Assembly: GCA_025057735.1 (NCBI GenBank)
Contig: JANWUU010000116.1
Coordinates: forward strand, 1 to 10,796
Origin: Burkholderiaceae bacterium
GTDB taxonomy: Bacteria > Pseudomonadota > Gammaproteobacteria > Burkholderiales > Burkholderiaceae
Direction: 5' to 3'
Length of the DNA: 10,796 nucleotides
Positions 1 to 5,622 of the stretch are shown one piece after another. The notes below the pieces were generated by a model, which saw only the letters and a program-made list of their open reading frames with translations, had not been told where the DNA came from and ran no database searches. The translations under genes were made by a program, and so were the position numbers. Numbering within the stretch: the first letter of the stretch is position 1; each line of letters starts with the position of its first letter.

Positions 1-1
1 C

Positions 2-289
2 GGGCCGGCGGCGCCGTTCGGCACCCGGCAGGGCATCAACGACTACACCGGCTGGTTCGCCAACGACCGCGACATGAGCGGCGATTACTACGGCTACGAC
101 GGTCCCTGCCCGCCGTGGAACGATTCGATCATCCACCACTATGTGTTCACGCTGTACGCGCTTGATCTTCCGCGTCTGCCGCTGGAGGGCAAATTCGGCG
201 GCGCCGACGTGCGCCGCGCCATCGACGGCCACGTGCTGGCGCAGGCGGCGATCACCGGCACGTACACGCTGAATCCGCGGCTGGCGTGA
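2..289 (+). CDS. YbhB/YbcL family (PEBP, Raf-kinase-inhibitor-like) protein, 3' part
   Basis: This is the C-terminal 95 residues of a protein whose start lies left of the window; the frame is open from base 2 to a TGA at 287-289. The sequence reads through NDYTGWFANDRD, then GYDGPCPPWND, then HHYVFTLYALD, and ends in GHVLAQAAITGTY. This succession (G-P-C-P-P loop, H-x-Y-x-F-x-L-Y-A-L-D strand, G-H-V-L helix) is characteristic of bacterial phosphatidylethanolamine-binding-protein homologues such as E. coli YbhB and YbcL. Their biological role is not settled; the fold binds small anionic ligands. An internal ATG at 74 is not the start, because family-typical residues precede it. The stop overlaps the GTG start of the next gene by 4 nt, so the two are probably cotranscribed and coupled. 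The family call is secure; substrate and cell location cannot be judged without the N-terminus. Confidence 0.9.
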   Translation, partial: GPAAPFGTRQGINDYTGWFANDRDMSGDYYGYDGPCPPWNDSIIHHYVFTLYALDLPRLPLEGKFGGADVRRAIDGHVLAQAAITGTYTLNPRLA

Positions 290-930
290 GCGCGGCCACG
301 CTGCTGCTGATCCGCCATGGTGAGACGGCCTGGAACGCCGCCGGCCGCATCCAGGGCCAACTGGACGTCCCGCTGTCGGCCACCGGCCTGTGGCAGGCAC
401 AGCGGCTGGCGCAGCGGCTGGCGGCAGAACCGCTGGCGGCGCTCTACGCGAGCGACTTAACGCGCGCGGCGCTGACGGCGCAGCCGCTGGCGCAGGCGCA
501 CGGGCTGCCGGTGCGGTACGACGCGCGTTTGCGCGAGCGCCACTTCGGCGTCTTTCAGGGCTTAACCGCCGAGGAGGTGGCGGCCCGTCATCCGGCGGAA
601 TTTGCGGCCTGGCGTGCGCGTGATCCGCACTGGGTGGTGCCCGGCGGCGAATCCGGTGCGCAGCTGATCACCCGCGCGCTGGCGGCGCTGGCCGACATTG
701 CCCAACGGCATGTCGGTCAGACGGTGGCGGTGGTCGCGCACGGCGGCGTGCTGGATGCGGCCTATCGGCATGCGCGCGCACTGCCCTGGCAAGCACCGCG
801 CGAGCATCCGATTGCAAATGCTGCGATCAACCGCGTACAGGCCAGTGATGCGCCGCTGCGGCTGCAGATTGTGCAATGGGGCGATGTCGCGCATCTGGCG
901 GCGACGCGCGACGAACTGGCGGACGTCTAA
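286..930 (+). CDS. Histidine phosphatase family protein (phosphoglycerate mutase-like)
   Basis: This is a 214-residue protein of the histidine phosphatase superfamily, branch 1. The phosphate-accepting motif L-I-R-H-G-E-T sits at residues 8-14 (catalytic His11, flanked by Arg10). Arg60 follows in S-D-L-T-R, the acid/base Glu84 lies in R-L-R-E-R-H-F-G, and the second catalytic His152 lies in A-H-G-G. Size and layout match the cofactor-independent-looking GpmB/CobC-type phosphatases, which hydrolyse assorted phosphomonoesters. No cobalamin genes are adjacent, so an alpha-ribazole phosphatase role is not supported, and true phosphoglycerate mutase activity is unlikely for this subgroup. The GTG start overlaps the upstream TGA (GTGA), with no clear Shine-Dalgarno sequence, which suggests coupling to the YbhB-like gene. 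It ends 15 nt from the convergent hydrolase gene, and I see no intrinsic terminator between them. The superfamily is certain; the substrate is unknown. Confidence 0.9.
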   Translation: MSAATLLLIRHGETAWNAAGRIQGQLDVPLSATGLWQAQRLAQRLAAEPLAALYASDLTRAALTAQPLAQAHGLPVRYDARLRERHFGVFQGLTAEEVAARHPAEFAAWRARDPHWVVPGGESGAQLITRALAALADIAQRHVGQTVAVVAHGGVLDAAYRHARALPWQAPREHPIANAAINRVQASDAPLRLQIVQWGDVAHLAATRDELADV

Positions 931-945
931 GCGGCGCCAGCCCGG

Positions 946-1626
946 CTAGAAAAGCTGCTGCGCAAACAGCGCCAGCGTGCGCGCGTGTGCCAGCGCTGCC
1001 GAGGGCGGGTCATAGGAGGCGCGCTCCCAGCAGTTGAATCCGTGGCCGGCCGGGTAGAGGAAGACCTCGGCCAAGCGCCCGGCAAAGGCGGCCTGAACTT
1101 TTTCGACCGCCGCGCGCGGGATCATCGCGTCCTGCTCGCCGTAGTGGAACTGGATCGGGCAGCACACGTTCGGCGCGTACTGCAGGTGGTCTTGAATGCC
1201 GCCGCCATAGAAGCACGAGGCCGCCGCGATGTCGGTGGTGGCTGCCGCCAAATAGGCCAGCCGTCCGCCCATGCAATAGCCGAATGCGCCGACCTTGTCG
1301 GTCACCTCGGACCGTGCACGGAGCGCTGCCACCGCTTGCTGCACGTCGGCCAGCAGTTCCTCGGGCCGGGCCGCGCGCATCAGCGCCATCGCGCGCTCGC
1401 GGTCCGCGCCTTCATAGCCGAGTTCGACGCGCGGGGCCTGGCGCCAGAACAGGTCGGGCGCCAGCACGACGAAGCCGTCCAGCGCGTACTGCTCTGCCAC
1501 GGCGCGGATGTGGCCATTGACGCCGAAGATCTCCTGAAACAGCACCAGCCCCGGCCCGCGCCCGCGCGGCGGTAGCGCGAGATAGCCGCCGAATTCGCCA
1601 TTGATCGAGATCCACTGTCCGCTCAT
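946..1626 (-). CDS. Dienelactone hydrolase family protein
   Basis: This is an alpha/beta-hydrolase of 226 residues, the usual length of the dienelactone hydrolase (carboxymethylenebutenolidase) family. The nucleophile elbow G-Y-C-M-G-G gives Cys118, Asp166 lies in Y-G-E-Q-D-A-M-I-P, and His195 lies in Y-P-A-G-H-G-F. Together they form the Cys-Asp-His triad typical of the family rather than Ser-based esterases. Glu32 in F-Q-E-I-F-G is the conserved residue that contacts the cysteine. Characterised members open dienelactones in chloroaromatic breakdown, but most genomic copies, including this one with no catabolic neighbours, have unknown substrates. I place the start at the ATG ending at 1626, because GGAG at 1637-1640 lies 10 nt upstream on this strand. 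A GTG at 1641 in the same frame would add 5 residues but would overlap that ribosome-binding site. The gene has its own candidate promoter, divergent from the next gene. Confidence 0.92.
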   Translation of the reverse strand: MSGQWISINGEFGGYLALPPRGRGPGLVLFQEIFGVNGHIRAVAEQYALDGFVVLAPDLFWRQAPRVELGYEGADRERAMALMRAARPEELLADVQQAVAALRARSEVTDKVGAFGYCMGGRLAYLAAATTDIAAASCFYGGGIQDHLQYAPNVCCPIQFHYGEQDAMIPRAAVEKVQAAFAGRLAEVFLYPAGHGFNCWERASYDPPSAALAHARTLALFAQQLF

Positions 1627-1636
1627 ATGTTCGTGC

Positions 1637-1640
1637 TCCA
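1637..1640 (-). promoter_or_regulatory. Ribosome binding site deciding the hydrolase start
   Basis: Read on the minus strand, GGAG lies 10 nt before the ATG at 1626-1624. It falls inside the first codons of a longer in-frame reading that would begin with GTG at 1641. This is the main reason for preferring the shorter protein. Confidence 0.55.
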
Positions 1641-1658
1641 CGCGCTGTTGCCGTGCCG

Positions 1659-1664
1659 ATTATC
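1659..1664 (-). promoter_or_regulatory. Candidate -10 element for the dienelactone hydrolase gene
   Basis: The minus strand reads GATAAT here, 5 of 6 matches to TATAAT, in otherwise GC-rich DNA. Transcription would start near 1652, giving a leader of about 26 nt that contains the GGAG ribosome-binding site. No good -35 hexamer is seen at 16-18 nt spacing. Confidence 0.4.
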
Positions 1665-1684
1665 GCCTGCTGGCGGCAGTTGCC

Positions 1685-1690
1685 TACACT
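1685..1690 (+). promoter_or_regulatory. Candidate -10 element for the MgtC/DUF4010 gene (leaderless)
   Basis: TACACT is followed after exactly 7 nt by the ATG at 1698, so the expected transcription start (about 1697) falls at the start codon. There is no Shine-Dalgarno sequence in between. The -35 region is not recognisable. The geometry is the same as at ribD (5610-5615). Confidence 0.5.
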
Positions 1691-1697
1691 GCGCGGC

Positions 1698-3005
1698 ATG
1701 GAAACTGAACCGTTGTTTGCTGCTGATCCGCAGGCGTTGCTGCAGCTGCTGGCGGCGCTGGCTATCAGCGCCGGCATCGGCTTGCTGGTCGGGCTGGAGC
1801 GCGAGCGCAAGCCCACGGCCAAGGCGGGACTGCGCACCTTTGCACTGATCGCGGTGTTCGGCACGCTGGCCGCGCTGCTGGCGCAGGAGACGCGCTCGGA
1901 GTGGCTGCTAGCGCTGGGACTGGTGGCGGTGGCCGCGCCGCTGATCGCGGCCTACCACGCCGATCCGCAGACCCGTACCGACGATTCGGGCACCACCACC
2001 ACGATCGCGGCGCTGATCGTCTACTGCCTGGGCGCGGCGATCCAGTTCGGGTACCGCGAGCCGGCGGTGGCCGTCGGTGTGGCGATGACCGCACTGCTGC
2101 ATTTCAAGGCCGAGCTGGAGGGCGTGGCGCAGCGGCTCACGCCCACCGACATCCGTTCGATGCTGCAGTTTGCGGCGGTGAGCGCGGTGATCCTGCCGCT
2201 CGCGCCCAACGAGGCCTTCGGGCCTTACGGCGTGCTCAACCCGTTCCAGATCTGGCTCATGGTGGTGCTGGTCTCGGGGGTGAGCCTGGCGGCCTACGTG
2301 GCCTGGCGGCTGTCGGGGGCGGTCGGCGAAAGGCTGCGCGGCGGCGGGCTGCTGGTCACCGGCCTGCTCGGCGGGCTGGTCTCCAGCACCGCTACCACGC
2401 TCGTGTTCGCGCGCAATGCGCGCGCGGGCACGCATGCGCCGCCGGTGGCGCTGGCGGTGATCCTGCTTGCCAACGCGGCGATGCTGGCGCGCGTGCTGCT
2501 GATCGCCGCGCTGGTGGCGCCCTCCGCGCTGCCGCCGGTGGCGGCGGCGCTGGCGCCGGCGCTCGCGCTGGCGCTCGTCACGGTCGCGCTGAACTGGCGC
2601 ACGGCGCGCGACGGCGCGGTGGCGGGCGCGGGCGCCTACCGCAATCCGACCAATCTTGCCGCGGCCATCGGCTTTGCGCTGCTGTACGCGCTGGTCCTGC
2701 TGGTGTCGGCCTGGCTGTCCGATGCGGTCGGGGCGCGCGGCGTCTATGCGCTGGCGTTCGTCTCCGGGCTGACCGACGTCGATGCGATCACGCTGTCGTC
2801 GCTGCAGCTCTACCACGGCGGCGCGCTGGCCGCGGCGGGGGCAGCTACCGCGATCGCCATCGCTGTCGCCGCGAATCTGCTGCTCAAAGCGGCGCTGGTG
2901 TTCGTCGCCGGCGATGCCGCCATCGGCTGGCGCGTGGCGCGCGCCTTTGCGCTGCCGCTTGCGGTGCTCGCGGCCGCGGTGCCTGCACTGCACGCGCTGG
3001 CATAA
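1698..3005 (+). CDS. MgtC/SapB-DUF4010 family integral membrane protein
   Basis: This is a very hydrophobic protein of 435 residues with about a dozen potential membrane segments. Residues 15-140 form an MgtC/SapB-type domain, with the marker stretches G-L-L-V-G-L-E-R-E-R (28-37) and G-L-R-T-F-A-L (44-50). Residues of about 185-410 correspond to DUF4010, with G-G-L-V-S-S-T-A-T-T (225-234), N-P-T-N-L (316-320) and G-L-T-D-V-D-A-I-T (358-366). The two-domain arrangement and length are normal for the family, which sits in the inner membrane and has no established transport substrate. An older link of MgtC to magnesium does not prove a role here. I chose the ATG at 1698 over an in-frame GTG at 1653, because the first 15 codons of the longer form overlap both candidate promoters and add no membrane segment. 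The family call is strong; the function is unknown. Confidence 0.9.
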   Translation: METEPLFAADPQALLQLLAALAISAGIGLLVGLERERKPTAKAGLRTFALIAVFGTLAALLAQETRSEWLLALGLVAVAAPLIAAYHADPQTRTDDSGTTTTIAALIVYCLGAAIQFGYREPAVAVGVAMTALLHFKAELEGVAQRLTPTDIRSMLQFAAVSAVILPLAPNEAFGPYGVLNPFQIWLMVVLVSGVSLAAYVAWRLSGAVGERLRGGGLLVTGLLGGLVSSTATTLVFARNARAGTHAPPVALAVILLANAAMLARVLLIAALVAPSALPPVAAALAPALALALVTVALNWRTARDGAVAGAGAYRNPTNLAAAIGFALLYALVLLVSAWLSDAVGARGVYALAFVSGLTDVDAITLSSLQLYHGGALAAAGAATAIAIAVAANLLLKAALVFVAGDAAIGWRVARAFALPLAVLAAAVPALHALA

Positions 3006-3006
3006 T
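3001..3006 (+). promoter_or_regulatory. Candidate -10 element for glyA
   Basis: CATAAT (5 of 6 to consensus) overlaps the TAA stop of the membrane-protein gene and is the only AT-rich spot between the two genes. Transcription would begin near 3013, giving a glyA leader of about 137 nt. The -35 region at the proper spacing is poor, so this remains a weak call. Confidence 0.35.
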
Positions 3007-3021
3007 TTTTCCCGCCATCCG

Positions 3022-3050
3022 GCGACGCGCCGCCAGGCGGCGCCTGTCGC
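3022..3050 (+). other. Strong hairpin in the glyA leader (upstream one)
   Basis: GCGCCGC (3027-3033) pairs with GCGGCGC (3037-3043) across a 3-nt loop. GCGAC (3022-3026) pairs with GTCGC (3046-3050), with two bases bulged on the right arm, giving 12 base pairs in all. No T-tract follows, so it does not look like an intrinsic terminator. It lies just after the presumed glyA transcription start. Confidence 0.5.
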
Positions 3051-3100
3051 AGCGCGCGCCGCACGCCAGCGGGCGTTCCGACCACGCCGCCGATTGCCAG

Positions 3101-3130
3101 GGCAGATGGCGTGCCCGCGTGCCATCTGCC
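3101..3130 (+). repeat. Perfect 10-bp inverted repeat just upstream of the glyA ribosome-binding site
   Basis: GGCAGATGGC (3101-3110) and GCCATCTGCC (3121-3130) are exact reverse complements around a 10-nt centre. The right arm ends 6 nt before the GAGG (3137-3140) that precedes the glyA ATG by 9 nt. It could be an operator or a leader hairpin; no known riboswitch class was recognised. Confidence 0.6.
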
Positions 3131-3149
3131 AATGCCGAGGATCCCAGTC

Positions 3150-4409
3150 ATGTTCAGCCGCGCCCGCCACACGCTTGAAAACGTCGACCCCGAGGTCTGG
3201 GCCGCCATGCAGGCGGAAAACCGGCGCCAGGAGGATCACATCGAGCTGATCGCCTCTGAGAACTACGCCAGTCCGGCGGTGATGGCCGCGCAGGGCGGGC
3301 AGATGACCAATAAGTACGCCGAGGGCTATCCGGGCAAGCGCTACTACGGCGGCTGCGAGCACGTGGACACGGTGGAGACGCTGGCGCTGGCGCGCGTCAA
3401 GCAACTGTTCGGCCTGCCCACGGTGGAGATCGCCGCCAACGTGCAGCCGCACTCCGGCGCGCAGGCAAACGAAGCGGTGTTCTTTGCGCTGCTGAACCCC
3501 GGCGATACGATCATGGGCCTAAGCCTGGCCGAGGGCGGCCACCTCACGCACGGCATGCCGATCAACATGTCGGGCAAGTGGTTCAAGGTGGTCAGCTACG
3601 GGTTGAACGAGCGCGAGGAGATCGACTACGAAGGGCTGGAGAACCTGGCGCATCAGAAGCGGCCGAAGCTGATCATTGCCGGCGCCTCCGCCTACGCGCT
3701 GCGCATCGATTTTGCCCGCATTGCGCAGATCGCGCGCGACGTGGATGCCTATTTCATGGCCGACATTGCCCATTACGCCGGGCTGATCGCCGCCGGCCTG
3801 TATCCAAGCCCGGTGCCTTATGCCGACGTGATCACTTCGACCACGCACAAGACGCTGCGTGGCCCGCGCGGCGGCTTCATTCTGATGAAGCCGCACCTCG
3901 AGAAACAGATCAATGCAGCGGTTTTCCCGGGGCTGCAAGGCGGGCCGCTCATGCACGTGATCGCGGCCAAGGCAGTCGCCTTCAAAGAGGCGCTGGCGCC
4001 CGAATTCAAGACCTATCAGCAGCAAGTGCTCGCCAATGCGCGCGTGATGGCCGAGACGCTGGCGCGGCGCGGGCTGCGCATCGTCTCCGGCCGCACCGAG
4101 AGCCACCTGATGTTGGTGGATTTGCGCGCCAAAGGCATTACCGGCAAGGATGCCGAAGCGCTGCTCGGCGCGGTACACATCACCGTCAACAAGAATGCGA
4201 TCCCGCGCGATCCAGAGAAGCCGACGGTCACCAGCGGCATCCGCCTCGGCTCGCCGGCCATCACCACGCGCGGCTTCACCGAAGAGCAGGCCGAGATGAC
4301 CGCCCACCTGATCGCTGATGTTCTCGAGGCACGCGGCGATCCGGCCACGATGGAGCGTGTGCGGCGGGAGGTCGCGCAGCTGACACGGCGCTTTCCCGTC
4401 TACGGGTAA
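3150..4409 (+). CDS. glyA: Serine hydroxymethyltransferase
   Basis: This cytoplasmic PLP enzyme converts serine and tetrahydrofolate to glycine and 5,10-methylene-tetrahydrofolate, and is the main source of one-carbon units. The protein has 419 residues, against 417 in E. coli. Recognisable blocks in order are H-I-E-L-I-A-S-E-N (30-38), [14 protein letters not shown] (55-68), the active-site D-I-A-H (Asp205, His208), the PLP-binding lysine Lys234 in T-T-H-K-T-L, then R-G-P-R-G-G, and the C-terminal T-S-G-I-R-L-G. All key residues are present. The ATG at 3150 is preceded by GAGG (3137-3140); longer in-frame reading from GTG 3111 would run through the inverted repeat and adds nothing conserved. 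nrdR follows after 36 nt, a pairing common in Proteobacteria, so the two are probably cotranscribed. The 144-nt upstream gap with two hairpins suggests leader-based regulation, but no effector can be named. Confidence 0.98.
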   Translation: MFSRARHTLENVDPEVWAAMQAENRRQEDHIELIASENYASPAVMAAQGGQMTNKYAEGYPGKRYYGGCEHVDTVETLALARVKQLFGLPTVEIAANVQPHSGAQANEAVFFALLNPGDTIMGLSLAEGGHLTHGMPINMSGKWFKVVSYGLNEREEIDYEGLENLAHQKRPKLIIAGASAYALRIDFARIAQIARDVDAYFMADIAHYAGLIAAGLYPSPVPYADVITSTTHKTLRGPRGGFILMKPHLEKQINAAVFPGLQGGPLMHVIAAKAVAFKEALAPEFKTYQQQVLANARVMAETLARRGLRIVSGRTESHLMLVDLRAKGITGKDAEALLGAVHITVNKNAIPRDPEKPTVTSGIRLGSPAITTRGFTEEQAEMTAHLIADVLEARGDPATMERVRREVAQLTRRFPVYG

Positions 4410-4416
4410 AGACGCG

Positions 4417-4446
4417 ATGAGCGTGCGTGCACCGACGGCAGCCTGA
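4417..4446 (+). CDS. Possible 9-codon leader ORF coupled to nrdR
   Basis: ATG at 4417 opens a reading frame for M-S-V-R-A-P-T-A-A whose TGA stop (4444-4446) shares its last base with the nrdR ATG (TGATG). nrdR itself has no visible Shine-Dalgarno sequence, so ribosomes terminating here could restart on nrdR. The upstream sequence offers only a weak GGGTAAAG as ribosome-binding site. A short ORF in a 36-nt gap may be chance; there is no conservation evidence available. Confidence 0.25.
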   Translation: MSVRAPTAA

Positions 4447-4913
4447 TGAAGTGCCCGTTCTGCCACCACGCCGACACGCAGGTGATTGACTCGCGCGCCT
4501 CTGAGGAGGGCGCCGCCATCCGCCGCCGGCGCCGCTGCCTGTCCTGTGAGAAGCGCTTCACCACCTATGAGCGCGTCGAGCTGGCCATGCCGGCGGTCAT
4601 CAAGCGCGGCGGCGGGCGCGCTGAGTATGACCGCGCCAAGCTGGTGAAGTCGATGCAGCTGGCGCTTCGCAAGCGGCCGGTGCCGAGCGAAGTGGTCGAC
4701 GAAGCGGTGGCGCGCATCGAGGAGAAGCTGCGCGCCTCCGGCCAGCGCGAGATCAAAAGCGAAAAAATCGGCGAGCTGGTGATGCGCGAACTGAAGCGCA
4801 TCGACAAGGTGGCCTACATCCGGTTCGCCTCCGTGTACCGCAGCTTCGAGGACGTCGAGGAGTTCACTGAAGTCGTCAAAGAGGTCCGCCCGGCGCGCCG
4901 CCGCCGCAGCTGA
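4446..4913 (+). CDS. nrdR: Transcriptional repressor NrdR
   Basis: NrdR is a DNA-binding repressor that senses ATP/dATP and shuts off ribonucleotide reductase operons through NrdR boxes. The protein has 155 residues, the normal length. The N-terminal zinc ribbon has Cys3-Pro-Phe-Cys6 and Cys31-Leu-Ser-Cys34, with the conserved linker [14 protein letters not shown] between and R-F-T-T-Y-E-R after. Residues of about 49-139 form the ATP-cone, with V-I-K-R-x-G-G-R-x-E-Y and ending [11 protein letters not shown]. The C-terminus is a short basic tail (R-R-R-R-S). No ribosome-binding site is evident before the ATG; the start follows a TGATG junction with a 9-codon ORF. The gene follows glyA at 36 nt. 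In E. coli the next gene is ribD; here an Hsp20 gene intervenes. No target nrd genes lie in the window. Confidence 0.97.
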   Translation: MKCPFCHHADTQVIDSRASEEGAAIRRRRRCLSCEKRFTTYERVELAMPAVIKRGGGRAEYDRAKLVKSMQLALRKRPVPSEVVDEAVARIEEKLRASGQREIKSEKIGELVMRELKRIDKVAYIRFASVYRSFEDVEEFTEVVKEVRPARRRRS

Positions 4914-4931
4914 GCCGGGAACACGCGGGCC

Positions 4932-4968
4932 GCCGCCGCTGTCGAAGGCAGTGAAAACAGCAGGCGGC
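4932..4968 (+). other. Hairpin in the nrdR-hsp20 gap
   Basis: GCCGCC (4932-4937) and GGCGGC (4963-4968) plus GCTGT (4938-4942) and ACAGC (4957-4961) form an 11-bp stem with a single bulged A at 4962 and a 14-nt, A-rich loop. No T-tract follows, so termination of the glyA-nrdR transcript here is not supported. Confidence 0.4.
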
Positions 4969-4998
4969 CGTCCCGCGCGGGACGGCGTCGCGTCCCGC
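4967..4998 (+). repeat. 20-bp perfect palindrome and competing hairpin upstream of hsp20
   Basis: GCCGTCCCGCGCGGGACGGC (4967-4986) is a perfect palindrome that can fold as an 8-bp stem with a GCGC loop. The block CGTCCCGCG occurs again at 4991-4999, so the central GCGGGACG (4977-4984) can pair instead with CGTCCCGC (4991-4998) across a 6-nt loop. The two folds exclude each other. It could equally be a dimeric protein-binding site. Confidence 0.45.
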
Positions 4999-5004
4999 GT
5001 CGCG

Positions 5005-5057
5005 CTGCCTGCGAACGCCAAGCTCGGAGCCGTCAAGGCTCCGGGGGCGCATGGCAG
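5005..5057 (+). promoter_or_regulatory. Leader helix reaching into the hsp20 Shine-Dalgarno sequence
   Basis: CTGCCTGCG (5005-5013) can pair with CGCATGGCAG (5048-5057) with T5052 bulged, giving 9 base pairs. It encloses a second hairpin, GGAGCC (5026-5031) with GGCTCC (5037-5042) around a GTCAA loop. The outer helix takes up the first bases of the Shine-Dalgarno sequence (5056-5065). The arrangement resembles heat-labile leader structures of small heat-shock genes, but it is inferred by hand pairing only. Confidence 0.3.
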
Positions 5058-5065
5058 GAGGTGAT
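5056..5065 (+). promoter_or_regulatory. Perfect Shine-Dalgarno sequence of the hsp20 gene
   Basis: AGGAGGTGAT is complementary over all ten bases to the 3' end of bacterial 16S rRNA. The core GGAGG is 7 nt from the ATG at 5069. It rules out the in-frame ATG at 5051, which lies upstream of it. Most other genes in the window have weak or no Shine-Dalgarno sequences, so this one stands out. Confidence 0.85.
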
Positions 5066-5068
5066 GCG

Positions 5069-5518
5069 ATGAAGACGGCACTCGTTCCGTTTGTCCGTCG
5101 CGAGGTCGTCGCGCCGATGTTCGAGGACCTGATGCGTGACGTCTGGAGCGCCTCGTCGCTGCTGTCGAGCGCGTTCTTCGACGACGCGCTGCCAAACGGC
5201 ATCGCGCGCATGGACGTGATCGACAAGGGCGCCAGTTATGAGGTCGTGATCGACCTGCCAGGCGTGCGCAAAGAGGACATCGAGGTGTCGGTCGACGGCA
5301 CGCGGGTACAGGTGAGCGCCGAGCGTCGGCGCGAGCAAGCAAATGGCAATGGGGAGCGTCTGCTGTATGCCGAGCGCGCGCTGGGGCGTTATACGCGCAG
5401 CTTCGACCTGCCGGCCGAAGTGACCGAGGTGGGGGCTGAGGCTCGCTATGAAAACGGCGTGCTCACGCTGACACTGCCGAAGGCCGGCGGTGGCGCCAAA
5501 CGCCTGACCGTGCATTGA
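5069..5518 (+). CDS. Hsp20/alpha-crystallin family small heat-shock protein
   Basis: This is an ATP-independent holdase chaperone of 149 residues that would bind unfolding proteins in the cytoplasm as large oligomers. The variable N-terminal arm covers residues 1-43. The alpha-crystallin domain runs from about 44 to 138, with Y-E-V-V-I-D-L-P-G-V-R-K-E-D-I (57-71) and the hallmark E-N-G-V-L-T-L-T-L-P-K (128-138). The C-terminal Leu146-Thr147-Val148 fits the I/V/L-x-I/V/L anchor motif, immediately before the last residue. Class and length are ordinary. The ATG at 5069 is fixed by the perfect Shine-Dalgarno sequence. The gene sits between nrdR (155 nt upstream) and ribD and has its own terminator just downstream. 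I could not recognise a sigma-32-like promoter, so it may be read from its own undetected promoter or from glyA-nrdR. The structured leader suggests possible control of translation. Confidence 0.95.
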   Translation: MKTALVPFVRREVVAPMFEDLMRDVWSASSLLSSAFFDDALPNGIARMDVIDKGASYEVVIDLPGVRKEDIEVSVDGTRVQVSAERRREQANGNGERLLYAERALGRYTRSFDLPAEVTEVGAEARYENGVLTLTLPKAGGGAKRLTVH

Positions 5519-5536
5519 CGCGCCGGCACGACGCAC

Positions 5537-5569
5537 AGGGGCCGCTGAAAGCGGCCCTTTTGTTTTTCT
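5537..5569 (+). terminator. Rho-independent terminator after hsp20
   Basis: GGGCCGC (5539-5545) pairs with GCGGCCC (5551-5557) around a TGAAA loop, and the stem can extend by one G-T and one A-T pair. It is followed by TTTTGTTTTT. It lies 20 nt after the hsp20 stop on the same strand. The opposite strand lacks a T-tract, so it works in one direction and isolates ribD from upstream transcription. Confidence 0.9.
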
Positions 5570-5609
5570 CTCTAGCCGCCTGCAGCGCGCCGGCACGAGG
5601 GCTCGCCCG

Positions 5610-5615
5610 TACAAT
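5610..5615 (+). promoter_or_regulatory. -10 element of the ribD operon promoter (leaderless)
   Basis: TACAAT (5 of 6 to TATAAT) lies between the hsp20 terminator and ribD, with exactly 7 nt to the ATG at 5623. The expected transcription start at about 5622 would make the mRNA begin at the start codon. No clear -35 hexamer and no FMN-riboswitch-like leader are present. Confidence 0.6.
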
Positions 5616-5622
5616 GGCCGCG

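Noticed and set aside
931..945. Bidirectional terminator between the convergent phosphatase and hydrolase genes
   Set aside because: The gap is only 15 nt, with no stem followed by a T-tract on either strand.
3006..3149. Glycine or tetrahydrofolate riboswitch before glyA
   Set aside because: I could not find the conserved cores of these aptamers; only two simple hairpins are visible.
1908..3452. Long minus-strand open frame (514 codons) and a plus-strand alternate frame at 1901-3178
   Set aside because: Both are shadows of the MgtC/DUF4010 and glyA genes. Composition is dominated by Arg, Gly and Gln or His runs, without motifs.
4914..5068. Sigma-32 type heat-shock promoter before hsp20
   Set aside because: No pair resembling CTTGAA and CCCCAT at usable spacing was found; weak partial matches only.
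3519..5342. A very long open frame on the minus strand (607 codons)
   Set aside because: It runs antisense through glyA, nrdR and part of hsp20. The translation is Arg/Ala/Pro-rich with no recognisable domain. Long antisense frames are expected in GC-rich coding DNA.
5519..5622. FMN riboswitch before ribD
   Set aside because: The gap is occupied by the hsp20 terminator and a -10 box 7 nt from the ATG; there is no room for the aptamer.
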